Source: Jonesia quinghaiensis DSM 15701 (GTDB taxonomy: Bacteria > Actinomycetota > Actinomycetes > Actinomycetales > Cellulomonadaceae). Taken from it: a stretch of DNA of 64,000 bases. Below the pieces are notes generated by a model. That model did not search any database, had not been told where the DNA came from, and was given only the letters and a program-made list of their open reading frames with translations. The stretch is taken from positions 63,230 to 127,229 of the forward strand of contig NZ_KE383990.1 of assembly GCF_000423205.1 (NCBI RefSeq), in the 5' to 3' direction. Made by a program: the position numbers and the translations under genes. Below, piece after piece: positions 1-8,766 of the stretch (positions are counted from its first letter, which is position 1; each line of letters begins with the position of its first letter).

Positions 1-1044
1 GTCGCGGTGCTTGCTAAAGGCGGGCACCGCCCCGGGGCGAATGCCACAGATGTGCTGGTTCCCGCACCAGGGTCGCCGCAGGAAGAAGAAGGGCCTGTGT
101 GGTTCACCGCGCCGCGCATCGACACCACCGCAACCCACGGCACAGGGTGCTCACTGTCGTCCGCGATCGCCACGTTCCTGGCTCGTGGCCTGGGCTTGTC
201 AGAGTCTGTTCAACGAGCGAAAACCTGGTTGACCCAAGCGATCCGAACCGGGGACACCCTCAATATTGGGCACGGAAACGGACCGGTAAACCACCTAGGG
301 GACGCAGCGCCTATCTTTGCCCGTGCCGGGCTTAACCCAGATGATCACCTCGCCCAGCAGAGTGCAAACATCGCTGCAACGTGGTGGGAAGACATCGCCT
401 CCATCCGCCACCGCATCGATGATGGAGAGTTTGTCCGTGACCTTGGGCGAGGGACCCTATCAGCCGACGCGTTCGCCTGGTACCTGCAACAAGATTCCGC
501 GTATTTGCGCGAATATTCTCGGGCGCTTGCCTTGGCCAGCGCCTACGCGCCGACCACTGACGAGCAGGAATTTTGGGCCAGGGGTGCCCACACAGCTATC
601 CATGTGGAAGCGGGAATGCACCATACGTGGCTGGCTGACGCGGGAGTGACCGGTGACATTGTTCCCTCGCAGGTGACGGCAGGGTATGTCAGTCACCTTC
701 TAGCGGCTGGGGCGCGTGGAGACTACGCCGGCCTTATTGCGGCGCTGCTGCCGTGCTATTGGCTCTACCAGGACATCGGGATGCGCCTGTACCAGAATCA
801 CTGGCACCCCGAGCACCCCTACGGCCAGTGGTTGGCGACCTACCATGACGAGGCTTTTGCCCAGGCCACAGCGCGTGCCATCGAGATTGTGACTCGCACA
901 GCAGCCAGCGCTGATCTGGTGACCCAAGATCGCATGCGCCAAGCATTTGTGGTGTCCTCGCAGTGGGAGCATGACTTCTTCGCCGCACCTATCGCGTCTC
1001 GCCCCGCAAACACAGGGGAGCAGGGGAGCAGGGGCACGGACTAA
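1..1044 (+). CDS. thiD: ThiD-TenA fusion (HMP-phosphate kinase / aminopyrimidine hydrolase), 5' end outside window
   Basis: Thiamine biosynthesis and salvage enzyme. The frame is open from base 1, so only the C-terminal part of the ThiD kinase domain is present. It includes the family motif APRIDTTATHGTGC followed by the LSSAIA helix, which forms the anion hole and ATP site of hydroxymethylpyrimidine-phosphate kinases. From about base 350 a complete TenA/thiaminase II domain follows, with the motifs FAWYLQQDSAYL, HVEAGMHHTWL and LPCYWLYQDIG. The Cys of the last motif (codon 754-756) aligns with the catalytic Cys of Bacillus TenA, so salvage activity is likely intact. ThiD-TenA fusions are known in actinobacteria and fungi. 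The rest of a thiamine operon probably lies upstream. The gene ends 21 bp before the convergent acetyltransferase, with a shared hairpin between them. Confidence 0.88.
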   Translation, partial: VAVLAKGGHRPGANATDVLVPAPGSPQEEEGPVWFTAPRIDTTATHGTGCSLSSAIATFLARGLGLSESVQRAKTWLTQAIRTGDTLNIGHGNGPVNHLGDAAPIFARAGLNPDDHLAQQSANIAATWWEDIASIRHRIDDGEFVRDLGRGTLSADAFAWYLQQDSAYLREYSRALALASAYAPTTDEQEFWARGAHTAIHVEAGMHHTWLADAGVTGDIVPSQVTAGYVSHLLAAGARGDYAGLIAALLPCYWLYQDIGMRLYQNHWHPEHPYGQWLATYHDEAFAQATARAIEIVTRTAASADLVTQDRMRQAFVVSSQWEHDFFAAPIASRPANTGEQGSRGTD

Positions 1045-1051
1045 GCCAGTG

Positions 1052-1100
1052 TGGAATGCCCGTGCTCAGCCCGCAGGGGGAGCTATGCACGGGCGTTCCA
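1052..1100. terminator. Bidirectional hairpin between thiD-tenA and GNAT gene
   Basis: Inverted repeat TGGAATGCCCGTGC (1052-1065) and GCACGGGCGTTCCA (1087-1100) forms a 14-bp stem with one G-T pair. It sits between two convergent genes and overlaps the last codons of the minus-strand gene. There is no long T-run, so intrinsic termination is inferred from position and stem strength. Confidence 0.5.
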
Positions 1101-1614
1101 TGACAACATCACAATGCACCCCTTCACCTACCTGTTGGGTGGCCCCACCCACGGTGGTGAACCCGTGCTTAGCGTAAAACGCTGATGCGCGGGTGTTTTG
1201 CTTATTGACTGACAGCCAGGCGCTTTGCGCGCCAAGGTCATAGGTGGCTGCGAGTACCCCGGTCATCAGCCGGTGAGCGACCCCACTGCCATGGAATGTG
1301 GGGTCGATGTAGAACTTGCTGACATACACCGTGGGGTTTCCGTGCACTCCATACTCGGGGGCTGGTTGGGCGCTGTCACCGGTAAGGATTAACGAATACC
1401 CCAACAAGCGTTGCCCCGACCTTGCGACGAGTATCTTGGCGTGCGGTGAAGTGAGATATTCATGGAAACGTTCGATCGATAGGTGCTGCGTGATAAATGC
1501 CGCGACGTCCTGTGCGGGGGTGCCTGGTGGGCAGGCTAACGGGAAAGTGAGGGCAGCGAGTTGAGCCAGAGCGGGTGCATCACTGGGCTGGGCAGGTGAG
1601 ACGATCACGAGCAC
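1066..1614 (-). CDS. GNAT family N-acetyltransferase
   Basis: Predicted acetyl-CoA-dependent N-acetyltransferase of about 182 residues; substrate unknown. The acetyl-CoA-binding core is visible as beta4-alpha3 with VSKFYIDPTFHGSGVAHRLM (Q/RxxGxG/A-type loop HGSGVA) and the C-terminal NTRASAFYAKHGF motif typical of GNATs. The frame stays open upstream to about 1677, but family similarity begins around the GTG at 1614. An AGG lies 8 nt before that start, so it is preferred; a second GTG at 1608 is possible. It is divergent from the SOS-controlled mutasome operon, and the LexA-type box lies about 95 bp upstream, so co-regulation is possible but unproven. Confidence 0.75.
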   Translation of the reverse strand: MLVIVSPAQPSDAPALAQLAALTFPLACPPGTPAQDVAAFITQHLSIERFHEYLTSPHAKILVARSGQRLLGYSLILTGDSAQPAPEYGVHGNPTVYVSKFYIDPTFHGSGVAHRLMTGVLAATYDLGAQSAWLSVNKQNTRASAFYAKHGFTTVGGATQQVGEGVHCDVVMERPCIAPPAG

Positions 1615-1707
1615 AGAATACACCTGTCTACTTGCCCCGAGCCTGCTGAACAGGCCGTGATCAGCGCGTGTGCACACACCCCACCATCGGATGTATCCTC
1701 AAGAATA

Positions 1708-1725
1708 TTCGAACACATGTTCGAA
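1708..1725 (+). promoter_or_regulatory. LexA-binding SOS box upstream of the ImuA-like/imuB/dnaE2 operon
   Basis: The sequence TTCGAACACATGTTCGAA has two perfect 7-bp arms (TTCGAAC / GTTCGAA) around 4 bp. This fits the actinobacterial/Gram-positive SOS box core TCGAAC-N4-GTTCGA. It lies 28 bp before the ATG of the ImuA-like gene. In mycobacteria imuA'-imuB and dnaE2 are LexA-repressed, so DNA-damage induction of the downstream operon is expected. Confidence 0.9.
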
Positions 1726-1752
1726 CTGTTTGATGTTGAGAGGAGCGGTCCG

Positions 1753-2481
1753 ATGTCCACGGCACTACCAGCACTACCACCAGCCCGCAGTGCCCAAGCC
1801 CGTGGAACCGCACACCGTCTTGCTGCAGCACAGTCTTTACTGCGCCAAGTAGAACAACACCACGGGGTCACCCACCACGCCTCCACCCCACCCGATGACC
1901 GCTACGCACTAGCGCCACCTCTGCACACACTGATGGGAACACACCTTGCACCTGGCGGGGTGTATGTCATCACCGGGTCAGCCACTGCACTCTGCGCGGC
2001 ACTGATTGCGCCCAGTCAGCGAGGAGCGATTATCGCAATTCTGGGTGCCCCTCACCTCAACATGCTTGCCGCGCACGAAATAGGCGTCAACACCAGTGCC
2101 CTTGTTCTGGTTACTGACCCCGGTGATCAAGCCCCAACTCTCGCCGCGACCTGTCTTGACAGCGCCCACATCACAGTTATTGGCTCACATGCTGCCCTCA
2201 CGGAAACAGACCGCCGTAACCTCCACGCCCGAGCCCGCGAGAGGGGGCACACAATCCTGGCCACCTCACCATGGCCGGGGGCCCACACGGCGTTGACGCT
2301 GGACAACCCCACCTGGCAGGGCCCAGACATTGGGCGCTACCACCTGAACACAGCAACGTGGCGCGCTACTGCCCACACCCGAGGCCCCGCCCGCCGAGGA
2401 GCGCTACACACCCACAACGCGACCCTCACCATGCCGCCAGACCTTCACGAACCTCGCCGCCACCTCACTGTGGTGCCTTAA
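1753..2481 (+). CDS. ImuA-like protein (degenerate RecA-fold mutasome accessory factor)
   Basis: A 242-residue protein directly upstream of imuB and dnaE2, the position of imuA/imuA' in mutasome cassettes. In other bacteria this protein recruits ImuB-DnaE2 to damaged DNA. An AGGAG ribosome site at 1741-1745 supports the ATG at 1753. Around residues 55-110 there is a RecA-like pattern: a G-rich turn GSATALCAAL followed by hydrophobic strands GAIIAILGAP and SALVLVTDP. The turn sits where RecA has its Walker A loop but lacks the GKT/S, so ATP binding is probably lost, as reported for ImuA-type proteins. The C-terminus is low in recognisable motifs. Identification rests mainly on gene order and the SOS box; sequence similarity is weak by eye. 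Confidence 0.65.
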   Translation: MSTALPALPPARSAQARGTAHRLAAAQSLLRQVEQHHGVTHHASTPPDDRYALAPPLHTLMGTHLAPGGVYVITGSATALCAALIAPSQRGAIIAILGAPHLNMLAAHEIGVNTSALVLVTDPGDQAPTLAATCLDSAHITVIGSHAALTETDRRNLHARARERGHTILATSPWPGAHTALTLDNPTWQGPDIGRYHLNTATWRATAHTRGPARRGALHTHNATLTMPPDLHEPRRHLTVVP

Positions 2482-2503
2482 CTAACGCCCCCACCAACAC
2501 ACC

Positions 2504-4210
2504 ATGACACCCCCACCCCACCCCCCACGCACACTGGCCCTGTGGGTCCCGGACTGGCCCGTGACCATTGCGTTAGCCCGATCAGGTCACCCACTACACA
2601 CCCCGGCCATCACCACCCGGGGACAAACCATCACGTGCGCCTCAGCGTTCGCCAGGCGTGCCGGAATAACCACCACCATGGCACCCCGTCACGCCCTAGA
2701 ACTCATGCCACACCTCACCGTGCTTGACAGCCCCAGCGATGACCTTCTTGCCCGAGAATTTGAACACGTCGCACAAGCTGTCGAAGAACACATCACACAC
2801 ATCACCGTGGTTCGCCCAGGACTCCTTCTCGCCCCCGCCGCGGGTCCCGCACGCTACCACGGTGGGGAAACGCAACTCGTCACTACTCTGAGCGAAGGAG
2901 TCACGGACGCCACCGGGGTGGCACTCTACGTGGGGATCGCCAACGGCACACTACCCGCGATCCTGGCAGCACGTACCCACACCACCCTGACCGCAGAACA
3001 AACCACCCCCTTTCTCCGCGCCCAACCACTGACAACGGTGCGTTACGCCCTGAACGACCCGAGCCACACCAGTGCACTCAACAACCTCCTGACCATGTGG
3101 TCCACCCTAGGAATCCACACGTACGCAGACCTCGCCGCCCTGCGTCACAGTGACGTTCGCACCCGCTTTGGTGTGTTAGGTGCGTGGGTGCATCACCTCG
3201 CAACAGGACGCGATGACATCCCCCCACCTACAGTGCGCACCGAGCCAGACATCACCATCACCCACACACCAGAGCACCCCATTGAACGCATCGACACCGC
3301 AGCGTTCCACGCCAAAATCCTTGCCGAACAACTCCACACTGAACTCACCCACCGTGGGGCAGCAGCCCACCACCTCACCATCACCGCACACACCGACAAC
3401 GGGACACACACCCGCACCTGGCGTGCTGATACCGCACTCCTTGGCGCGATGCCCGCCCGAGCCATTACCCAACGCGTACGGTGGCAACTAGAAGGCTGGC
3501 TCACCCACTCCGCCCTCAACCCCCACCACAACACCCCTGCGCCCCTAGTCCGCCTTGACCTCGCCGCAACCGATCTCATTCCTGCAACCACCCACCAAGA
3601 AGACCTCTGGGGCGGACAACACAACACCCAACAAGCTCTACACCACCTGGTGCAACGCCTCAGCGCACTGATCGGCCCAGACAATGTTCTCGCCGTCGAT
3701 ATCACAGGGGGGCGAACTCCCACCGACCGCATACGCCACATCCCGTGGGACCAACGCCCCTCTCACAGCACGCAACACCACAAGAAAAACGCCTCCTCCC
3801 ACCAGCAGGTAGCAACAACCCAAGAACACCACCCCTGGCCAGGACAACTACCAACCCCCAGCCCAGCGACACTCTTTCCACCTACTCCCACCACGTTGAG
3901 CGACCCAGCTGGCCTTCCAGTCGCCCTCAGCGCTCGCGGAACTTTAGAGAGCCCGCCCTACATGTGGACTCCCACCCGGCTTCCTGCGCTGACCTCCCTC
4001 ATCGGGGGAGCCGACGTCGATGCCCTCAATACCGCAACGCACACGGTGACCAACTGGGCTGGGCCGTGGACCATAACCACCTCGTGGTGGACTCGCCCGG
4101 CACCCACCGACTCAACACTCACGTACCTACAGCTGATGTTTGACACCCACCCGCCTGTTCTTCTGGTGCACCGCGCAGATGCCTGGCACTGGGAGGGAAC
4201 CTATGACTAA
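2504..4210 (+). CDS. imuB: ImuB, catalytically inactive Y-family polymerase homologue
   Basis: Y-family polymerase-like adaptor of the SOS mutasome, 568 residues. ImuB proteins do not polymerise; they bridge the beta clamp, DnaE2 and ImuA. The N-terminus LALWVPDWPVTIAL replaces the metal-binding DxDxFYAxVE motif of DinB polymerases, a hallmark of ImuB. The palm (about 1-170), helix-hairpin-helix (about 190-240) and little-finger (about 245-360) regions follow. At residues 365-370 the peptide QEDLWG matches the position and pattern of the mycobacterial ImuB clamp-binding motif (QLPLWG). A disordered Thr/Pro/His-rich stretch separates this from the C-terminal region (about 450-568). The gene overlaps dnaE2 by 8 bp (ATGACTAA), implying translational coupling. 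Confidence 0.88.
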   Translation: MTPPPHPPRTLALWVPDWPVTIALARSGHPLHTPAITTRGQTITCASAFARRAGITTTMAPRHALELMPHLTVLDSPSDDLLAREFEHVAQAVEEHITHITVVRPGLLLAPAAGPARYHGGETQLVTTLSEGVTDATGVALYVGIANGTLPAILAARTHTTLTAEQTTPFLRAQPLTTVRYALNDPSHTSALNNLLTMWSTLGIHTYADLAALRHSDVRTRFGVLGAWVHHLATGRDDIPPPTVRTEPDITITHTPEHPIERIDTAAFHAKILAEQLHTELTHRGAAAHHLTITAHTDNGTHTRTWRADTALLGAMPARAITQRVRWQLEGWLTHSALNPHHNTPAPLVRLDLAATDLIPATTHQEDLWGGQHNTQQALHHLVQRLSALIGPDNVLAVDITGGRTPTDRIRHIPWDQRPSHSTQHHKKNASSHQQVATTQEHHPWPGQLPTPSPATLFPPTPTTLSDPAGLPVALSARGTLESPPYMWTPTRLPALTSLIGGADVDALNTATHTVTNWAGPWTITTSWWTRPAPTDSTLTYLQLMFDTHPPVLLVHRADAWHWEGTYD

Positions 4211-7200
4211 ACGCCCCGCAGCGCAGGGACGCTACGCGGAACTACACGCCCATTCCACCTACAGTTTCCTGGACGGGGCTGCCACCCCAGCAGACCTCGT
4301 GGCGCAAGCCCACAACTTAGGGTTAGAAGCTCTCGCACTGACCGATCACAATGGTCTCTACGGTGCAGTACAACTAGCCAATGCCGCCCGAGACATCGGG
4401 ATGCCCACCATCTTTGGTGCAGAAGTCACCGTGTCCACCCAGCAGCGCCCCGGAGAATCAGCCACCCAACACCGTGACCCCAACGGTGAACACCTAGTGC
4501 TCCTCGCGCGGGGCCCCGCCGGCTACCAAAACCTCAGCCACGCCCTTGCCCTTGGCCACCTTGCTGGCGGGCACAAAGGGACACCCCACTACACCTACGA
4601 CGGTCTCAGCGAACAGGCCAACAACCAGTGGATGGTCTTAGCTGGTTGCCGCAAAAGCCCCATCGTTCGGGCTGCCAGCCAAGGCGACAGGCAAGGCGCC
4701 ATCAGGGCAGCACACGAACTCAGGGATCGATTTGGTGCCAGCAACGTTGCGCTGGACCTTATCTGGCGGGGCATACCAGGGGAAGATGCCCTCCACGACG
4801 CGCTCGCTGACATCGCCACCACAGCGGGACTACCACTCATCGCCAGCACCAGCGCACACTATGCCACCGCCGATCAACACCGCCGCGCAGAGGCACTAGC
4901 GGCAATCCGGGCAGGAGTTCCGCTCGCCGACCTTGACCCGTGGCGGGCAGCATTTCCCAGCGCACACCTACGCTCTGCCCGCGACATGGCGCACCTACAC
5001 CGCACCCGCCCACACATCGTCTCCGCTGCCGCTGAACTCGCCGCCGACCTCACCTTCAACCTCAACCTTGTGGCCCCCAACTTGCCGCCCTACCCCGTAC
5101 CAGAAGGGCACAGCGAAGCCACCTGGCTGCGCCACCTCACCATGCAGGGAGCCAGCCGGGTGTATGGCTCCGCCCACGACAACCCCACCGCATGGCGCCA
5201 AATCCACCACGAACTAGACATCATCGTGTCCCTAGGATTCCCCGGATACTTCCTCATCGTGGACGACATCATGCGGTTCTGTACCGACAACCGCATCCTG
5301 GCGCAAGGACGTGGATCAGCAGCCAACTCCGCGGTGTGCTACGCACTAGGTATTACCGCCGTCGACGCGGTACGCCACCAACTCCTCTTTGAACGCTTTC
5401 TCGCACCAGAACGAGACGGCCCACCCGACATCGACATCGACATCGAATCAGGCCGCCGCGAAGAAGTCATCCAATACGTCTACTCACGTTATGGACGCCA
5501 CCACGCCGCACAAGTCGCCAACGTCATCACCTACCGTTCCCGCTCCGCAGTGCGCGACGCCGCACGCATCCTGGGATACGACATCGGCCGCATCAACGCG
5601 TGGAGCAAAGGAATAGACCGCTACCCACGCCCCACTCCACCCCCAGACACACTGCAACCAACGCCACCTGCGCCCCAAGACTCCCGCACAGACATCCCCA
5701 CCGACGTATCGCAGATCGCCAACACCCTGCACAACCTCCCACGCCACCTGGGCATCCACTCCGGCGGGATGGTGCTGTGTGACCGCCCTGTCACCCACGT
5801 CTGCCCCGTGGAATGGGGACGCATGCCGGGACGCACCGTTGTGCAATGGGACAAAGAAGACTGCGCCGACGCTGGACTCGTGAAATTCGACCTCCTCGGA
5901 TTAGGGATGCTCACCGCCCTACGCATCGCCTTTGACCACGTACATGACCTCGAAGGCATAAACCTCACCCTGCACACCCTGCCCATCGAAGACCCCGGGG
6001 TCTACCAGATCCTTCAAGCGGCTGACACCGTCGGAGTGTTCCAAGTTGAATCACGAGCCCAAATCGGCACCCTTCCCCGGCTACGCCCAGAATGCTTCTA
6101 CGACATCGTCATCGAAGTAGCACTGATCCGCCCCGGCCCCATCCAAGGAGGATCAGTCCACCCCTACATCAGACGCCGACGCGGCCGTGAAGCCGTCACC
6201 TACCCCCACCCACTCCTCGAAAAAGCCTTGAAAAAAACCCTCGGCGTACCACTGTTCCAAGAACAACTCATGCACATCGCCATCGACGCCGCCGGCTTCA
6301 CCCCTGCAGAATCCGACCAACTCCGCCGCGCCATGGGCTCAAAACGTTCCACCGAACGCATGGAAGCGCTGCGCACCCGCCTCCTTGACGGCATGGCCCA
6401 ACGCGGCATACCACCACACGTCAGCGACCAGATCTACAAAAAACTCAAAGCATTCGCCGACTTCGGCTTCCCCGAATCCCACGCCTTCTCCTTCGCCCAC
6501 CTCGTTTACGCCAGCGCCTACCTCAAACGACACCACCCCGCCGCGTTCTACTCAGCCCTCCTCGCAGCACAACCCATGGGGTTCTACAGCCCCCAATCAC
6601 TCATGAACGACGCCCGGCGCCACGGCCTCACCATCCACCGCCCATGCATCGCCACCTCCCACCTCACCGCCACACCCGTCCCCACCCACCCACCACAACA
6701 AAACCCCCACAAAACCCCCACACCCATCGAGACGGCAGCCGTACCCGTCCCCACCCACTACGACATCCACCTCGGCCTCACCGACATCACAGCCCTCACC
6801 ACCCACGACGCCACCACCATCATCACCGAACGCACCAAAGCGCCATTCACCGACCTCGCAGACCTCGCCCGCCGCACCAAACTCACCACCCCCACACTCG
6901 AAGCACTCGCCGCAGCAGGCGCCCTCCACACCCTAGGAATAACACCACGACAAGGCATCTGGTCAGCAGGAATAGTCACCCACGAAACTCCCGACACCCT
7001 CCCAGGGCTCACCCCACACCACGCCCCTGACCTCCCCAACATGACCGACCTCGAACAAGCCCAAGCCGACCAACGCACCACACGCATCACACCCCACACT
7101 TACCCAACCCAACTCATCCGCCCCCACCTCACCGCCAACAACATCCTCACCGCCCACCAGGTCAACACCCACGAACCCGAACGCCGCATCACCGCAGCAG

Positions 7201-7454
7201 GCATCATCACCCACCGCCAACGCCCCCCAACAGCGGCAGGAATCACCTTCCTTTCCCTCGAAGACGAAACCGGAATCATCAACGTCATCTGCCCCGTGCC
7301 CATCTGGAACCGCCACCGCCGCACCCTACGCACTGCCCAAGCCATCATCGTTCGCGGTAGAGTGGAGCACGCAGATGGGGCAACAAACCTCGTAGCCGAG
7401 CACGTCACGCCACTCACCCTCGGCGTGGCAAGCCACTCACGAGACTTCCGCTAA
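4203..7454 (+). CDS. dnaE2: Error-prone DNA polymerase III alpha subunit DnaE2 (ImuC)
   Basis: C-family translesion polymerase of 1083 residues, the catalytic member of the mutasome responsible for damage-induced mutagenesis. The N-terminal PHP domain begins ELHAHSTYSFLDGAA and includes ALTDHNGLYG. The palm carries PDIDIDIE at residues 408-415, supplying the catalytic aspartates, and is followed by the finger and helix-hairpin-helix regions. The C-terminal OB-fold (about 985-1070) reads AGIITHRQRPPTAAGITF. Length and the absence of the tau- and epsilon-binding extensions of DnaE1 fit DnaE2. The ATG at 4203 is chosen because it follows a GGAGGG and overlaps the imuB stop; an in-frame start at 4140 lies inside imuB. 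The last third is very A+C-rich. Confidence 0.93.
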   Translation: MTKRPAAQGRYAELHAHSTYSFLDGAATPADLVAQAHNLGLEALALTDHNGLYGAVQLANAARDIGMPTIFGAEVTVSTQQRPGESATQHRDPNGEHLVLLARGPAGYQNLSHALALGHLAGGHKGTPHYTYDGLSEQANNQWMVLAGCRKSPIVRAASQGDRQGAIRAAHELRDRFGASNVALDLIWRGIPGEDALHDALADIATTAGLPLIASTSAHYATADQHRRAEALAAIRAGVPLADLDPWRAAFPSAHLRSARDMAHLHRTRPHIVSAAAELAADLTFNLNLVAPNLPPYPVPEGHSEATWLRHLTMQGASRVYGSAHDNPTAWRQIHHELDIIVSLGFPGYFLIVDDIMRFCTDNRILAQGRGSAANSAVCYALGITAVDAVRHQLLFERFLAPERDGPPDIDIDIESGRREEVIQYVYSRYGRHHAAQVANVITYRSRSAVRDAARILGYDIGRINAWSKGIDRYPRPTPPPDTLQPTPPAPQDSRTDIPTDVSQIANTLHNLPRHLGIHSGGMVLCDRPVTHVCPVEWGRMPGRTVVQWDKEDCADAGLVKFDLLGLGMLTALRIAFDHVHDLEGINLTLHTLPIEDPGVYQILQAADTVGVFQVESRAQIGTLPRLRPECFYDIVIEVALIRPGPIQGGSVHPYIRRRRGREAVTYPHPLLEKALKKTLGVPLFQEQLMHIAIDAAGFTPAESDQLRRAMGSKRSTERMEALRTRLLDGMAQRGIPPHVSDQIYKKLKAFADFGFPESHAFSFAHLVYASAYLKRHHPAAFYSALLAAQPMGFYSPQSLMNDARRHGLTIHRPCIATSHLTATPVPTHPPQQNPHKTPTPIETAAVPVPTHYDIHLGLTDITALTTHDATTIITERTKAPFTDLADLARRTKLTTPTLEALAAAGALHTLGITPRQGIWSAGIVTHETPDTLPGLTPHHAPDLPNMTDLEQAQADQRTTRITPHTYPTQLIRPHLTANNILTAHQVNTHEPERRITAAGIITHRQRPPTAAGITFLSLEDETGIINVICPVPIWNRHRRTLRTAQAIIVRGRVEHADGATNLVAEHVTPLTLGVASHSRDFR

Positions 7455-7486
7455 ACCCCGCACAAGACGAACAACAGTCTGGACAG

Positions 7487-8716
7487 ATGCCAGTGCTTGG
7501 ACCCGTGGTGGCCTACCTACCCACCCCACGCAACGACAACGGACGCCTCAACACCGACGTCCTTGAACGCCTCACTGAGCGCGCCATCCGCCACGGCGCG
7601 AACTCCATCGCAGTACTCGGCTCCGTCGGCGGGGCGCCCTACATGCCCCGCGCCATGCGCAAAAAAACGATCCAAACCGTCGCAGACATCACCGCCAGCC
7701 ATCATCTGCCACTACTCGCCGGAATCGGCGCTATCAACACCGCAGAAGTCCTCGCGAACCTCGAAGACGCCTACCACGCAGGGGCCAACGCCGTCCTCCT
7801 GCAACCCATGAGCTACCACCCCCTACTGCCCACCGAGATACACAACCTCTACCGCGCAGTCACCGCCATCACCCCCATCCCGGTCTGGATCTACAACAAC
7901 CCCAAAACCACACAACACAGCTTCAGCGCCCTCGAACTCGCTGACCTCTCAGCACTACCCAACATCCACGGATTCAAAGACCGCGCCGCAAACCCCAGCG
8001 ACATCACACACCGCATCAACACCATCAAAAACCACTCCACCAGCCTCACCCTCGACTTCGGGTTCTCCGGAGAAGACAAAGGCGCCAACATCCTCCTCGC
8101 CGGAGCAGACACCTGGCACAGCGCGCTCGCGGGCATCATGCCCGAGATCGCCACAGAGATCGCCAACGCAGCATTAGCCGGTCGCACCGATGAAGCTGCC
8201 AAGGAATACGCCTCAAACTTGCAGCGCGCATTAACCCCGCTCACAGTGATCTTTGGTCAATACGGCGGGATCCGTGCAGTGCACACGATTGCCCAGGAAC
8301 GCGGCATTGATTTAGGCTCGCTCCCTGCCCCCTTGGGTCCGATGCCTGATGCCGCCCAGGGCCTACTCCGTTTGGCGTTGCGTTCACTGGAACGCACCCA
8401 CCAGTCGTTACTTATACAAGCGCAAACTGCGGAGCATGAAGCGGTGGCCGCAACACCAGGCCGTCGAGCCGGTGGGGTTAATAGTCCTGCAGGCGGGCGC
8501 CGGGACGCTCCTTCTGCGCCATCAACTGCATCGACAAACTCAACCGCGGGTCGCCTCCGCGGGCGCGAACAGCACCAAGCTGTCGAGCAACCACCAGCGC
8601 AACGCCAACGTAGTGCACCGACCCAAGGGAACCCGACCCGATCCTCGCAACGCGCAGCACAACCACAATCCGATGACCAAGGCAACGAATACGTTCCACG
8701 TCGCGCGCGCCCATAG
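7487..8716 (+). CDS. Dihydrodipicolinate synthase/N-acetylneuraminate lyase (DapA) family protein with long disordered tail
   Basis: Class I aldolase-fold protein, 409 residues; the first 300 form a complete DapA-family TIM barrel. The Schiff-base lysine is K164 (GFKDRA) and the catalytic tyrosine Y136 (YNNP). The canonical GTTGE loop of true dihydrodipicolinate synthases is GSVGGA here (residues 45-50), so it is unlikely to be the lysine-pathway enzyme; an aldolase/lyase acting on another 2-oxo acid is more plausible. Residues from about 305 to 409 are an Arg/Gln/Ala/Ser-rich low-complexity tail absent from the family. Base composition changes from strongly A+C-biased to balanced near 8160, inside the gene. 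It lies 32 bp after dnaE2 but need not be functionally linked to it. Confidence 0.8.
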   Translation: MPVLGPVVAYLPTPRNDNGRLNTDVLERLTERAIRHGANSIAVLGSVGGAPYMPRAMRKKTIQTVADITASHHLPLLAGIGAINTAEVLANLEDAYHAGANAVLLQPMSYHPLLPTEIHNLYRAVTAITPIPVWIYNNPKTTQHSFSALELADLSALPNIHGFKDRAANPSDITHRINTIKNHSTSLTLDFGFSGEDKGANILLAGADTWHSALAGIMPEIATEIANAALAGRTDEAAKEYASNLQRALTPLTVIFGQYGGIRAVHTIAQERGIDLGSLPAPLGPMPDAAQGLLRLALRSLERTHQSLLIQAQTAEHEAVAATPGRRAGGVNSPAGGRRDAPSAPSTASTNSTAGRLRGREQHQAVEQPPAQRQRSAPTQGNPTRSSQRAAQPQSDDQGNEYVPRRARP

Positions 8717-8766
8717 TTGCTGCAGCGGTGTGTGAATCACTGAACTGATCTGATAGAGGAGACGCT

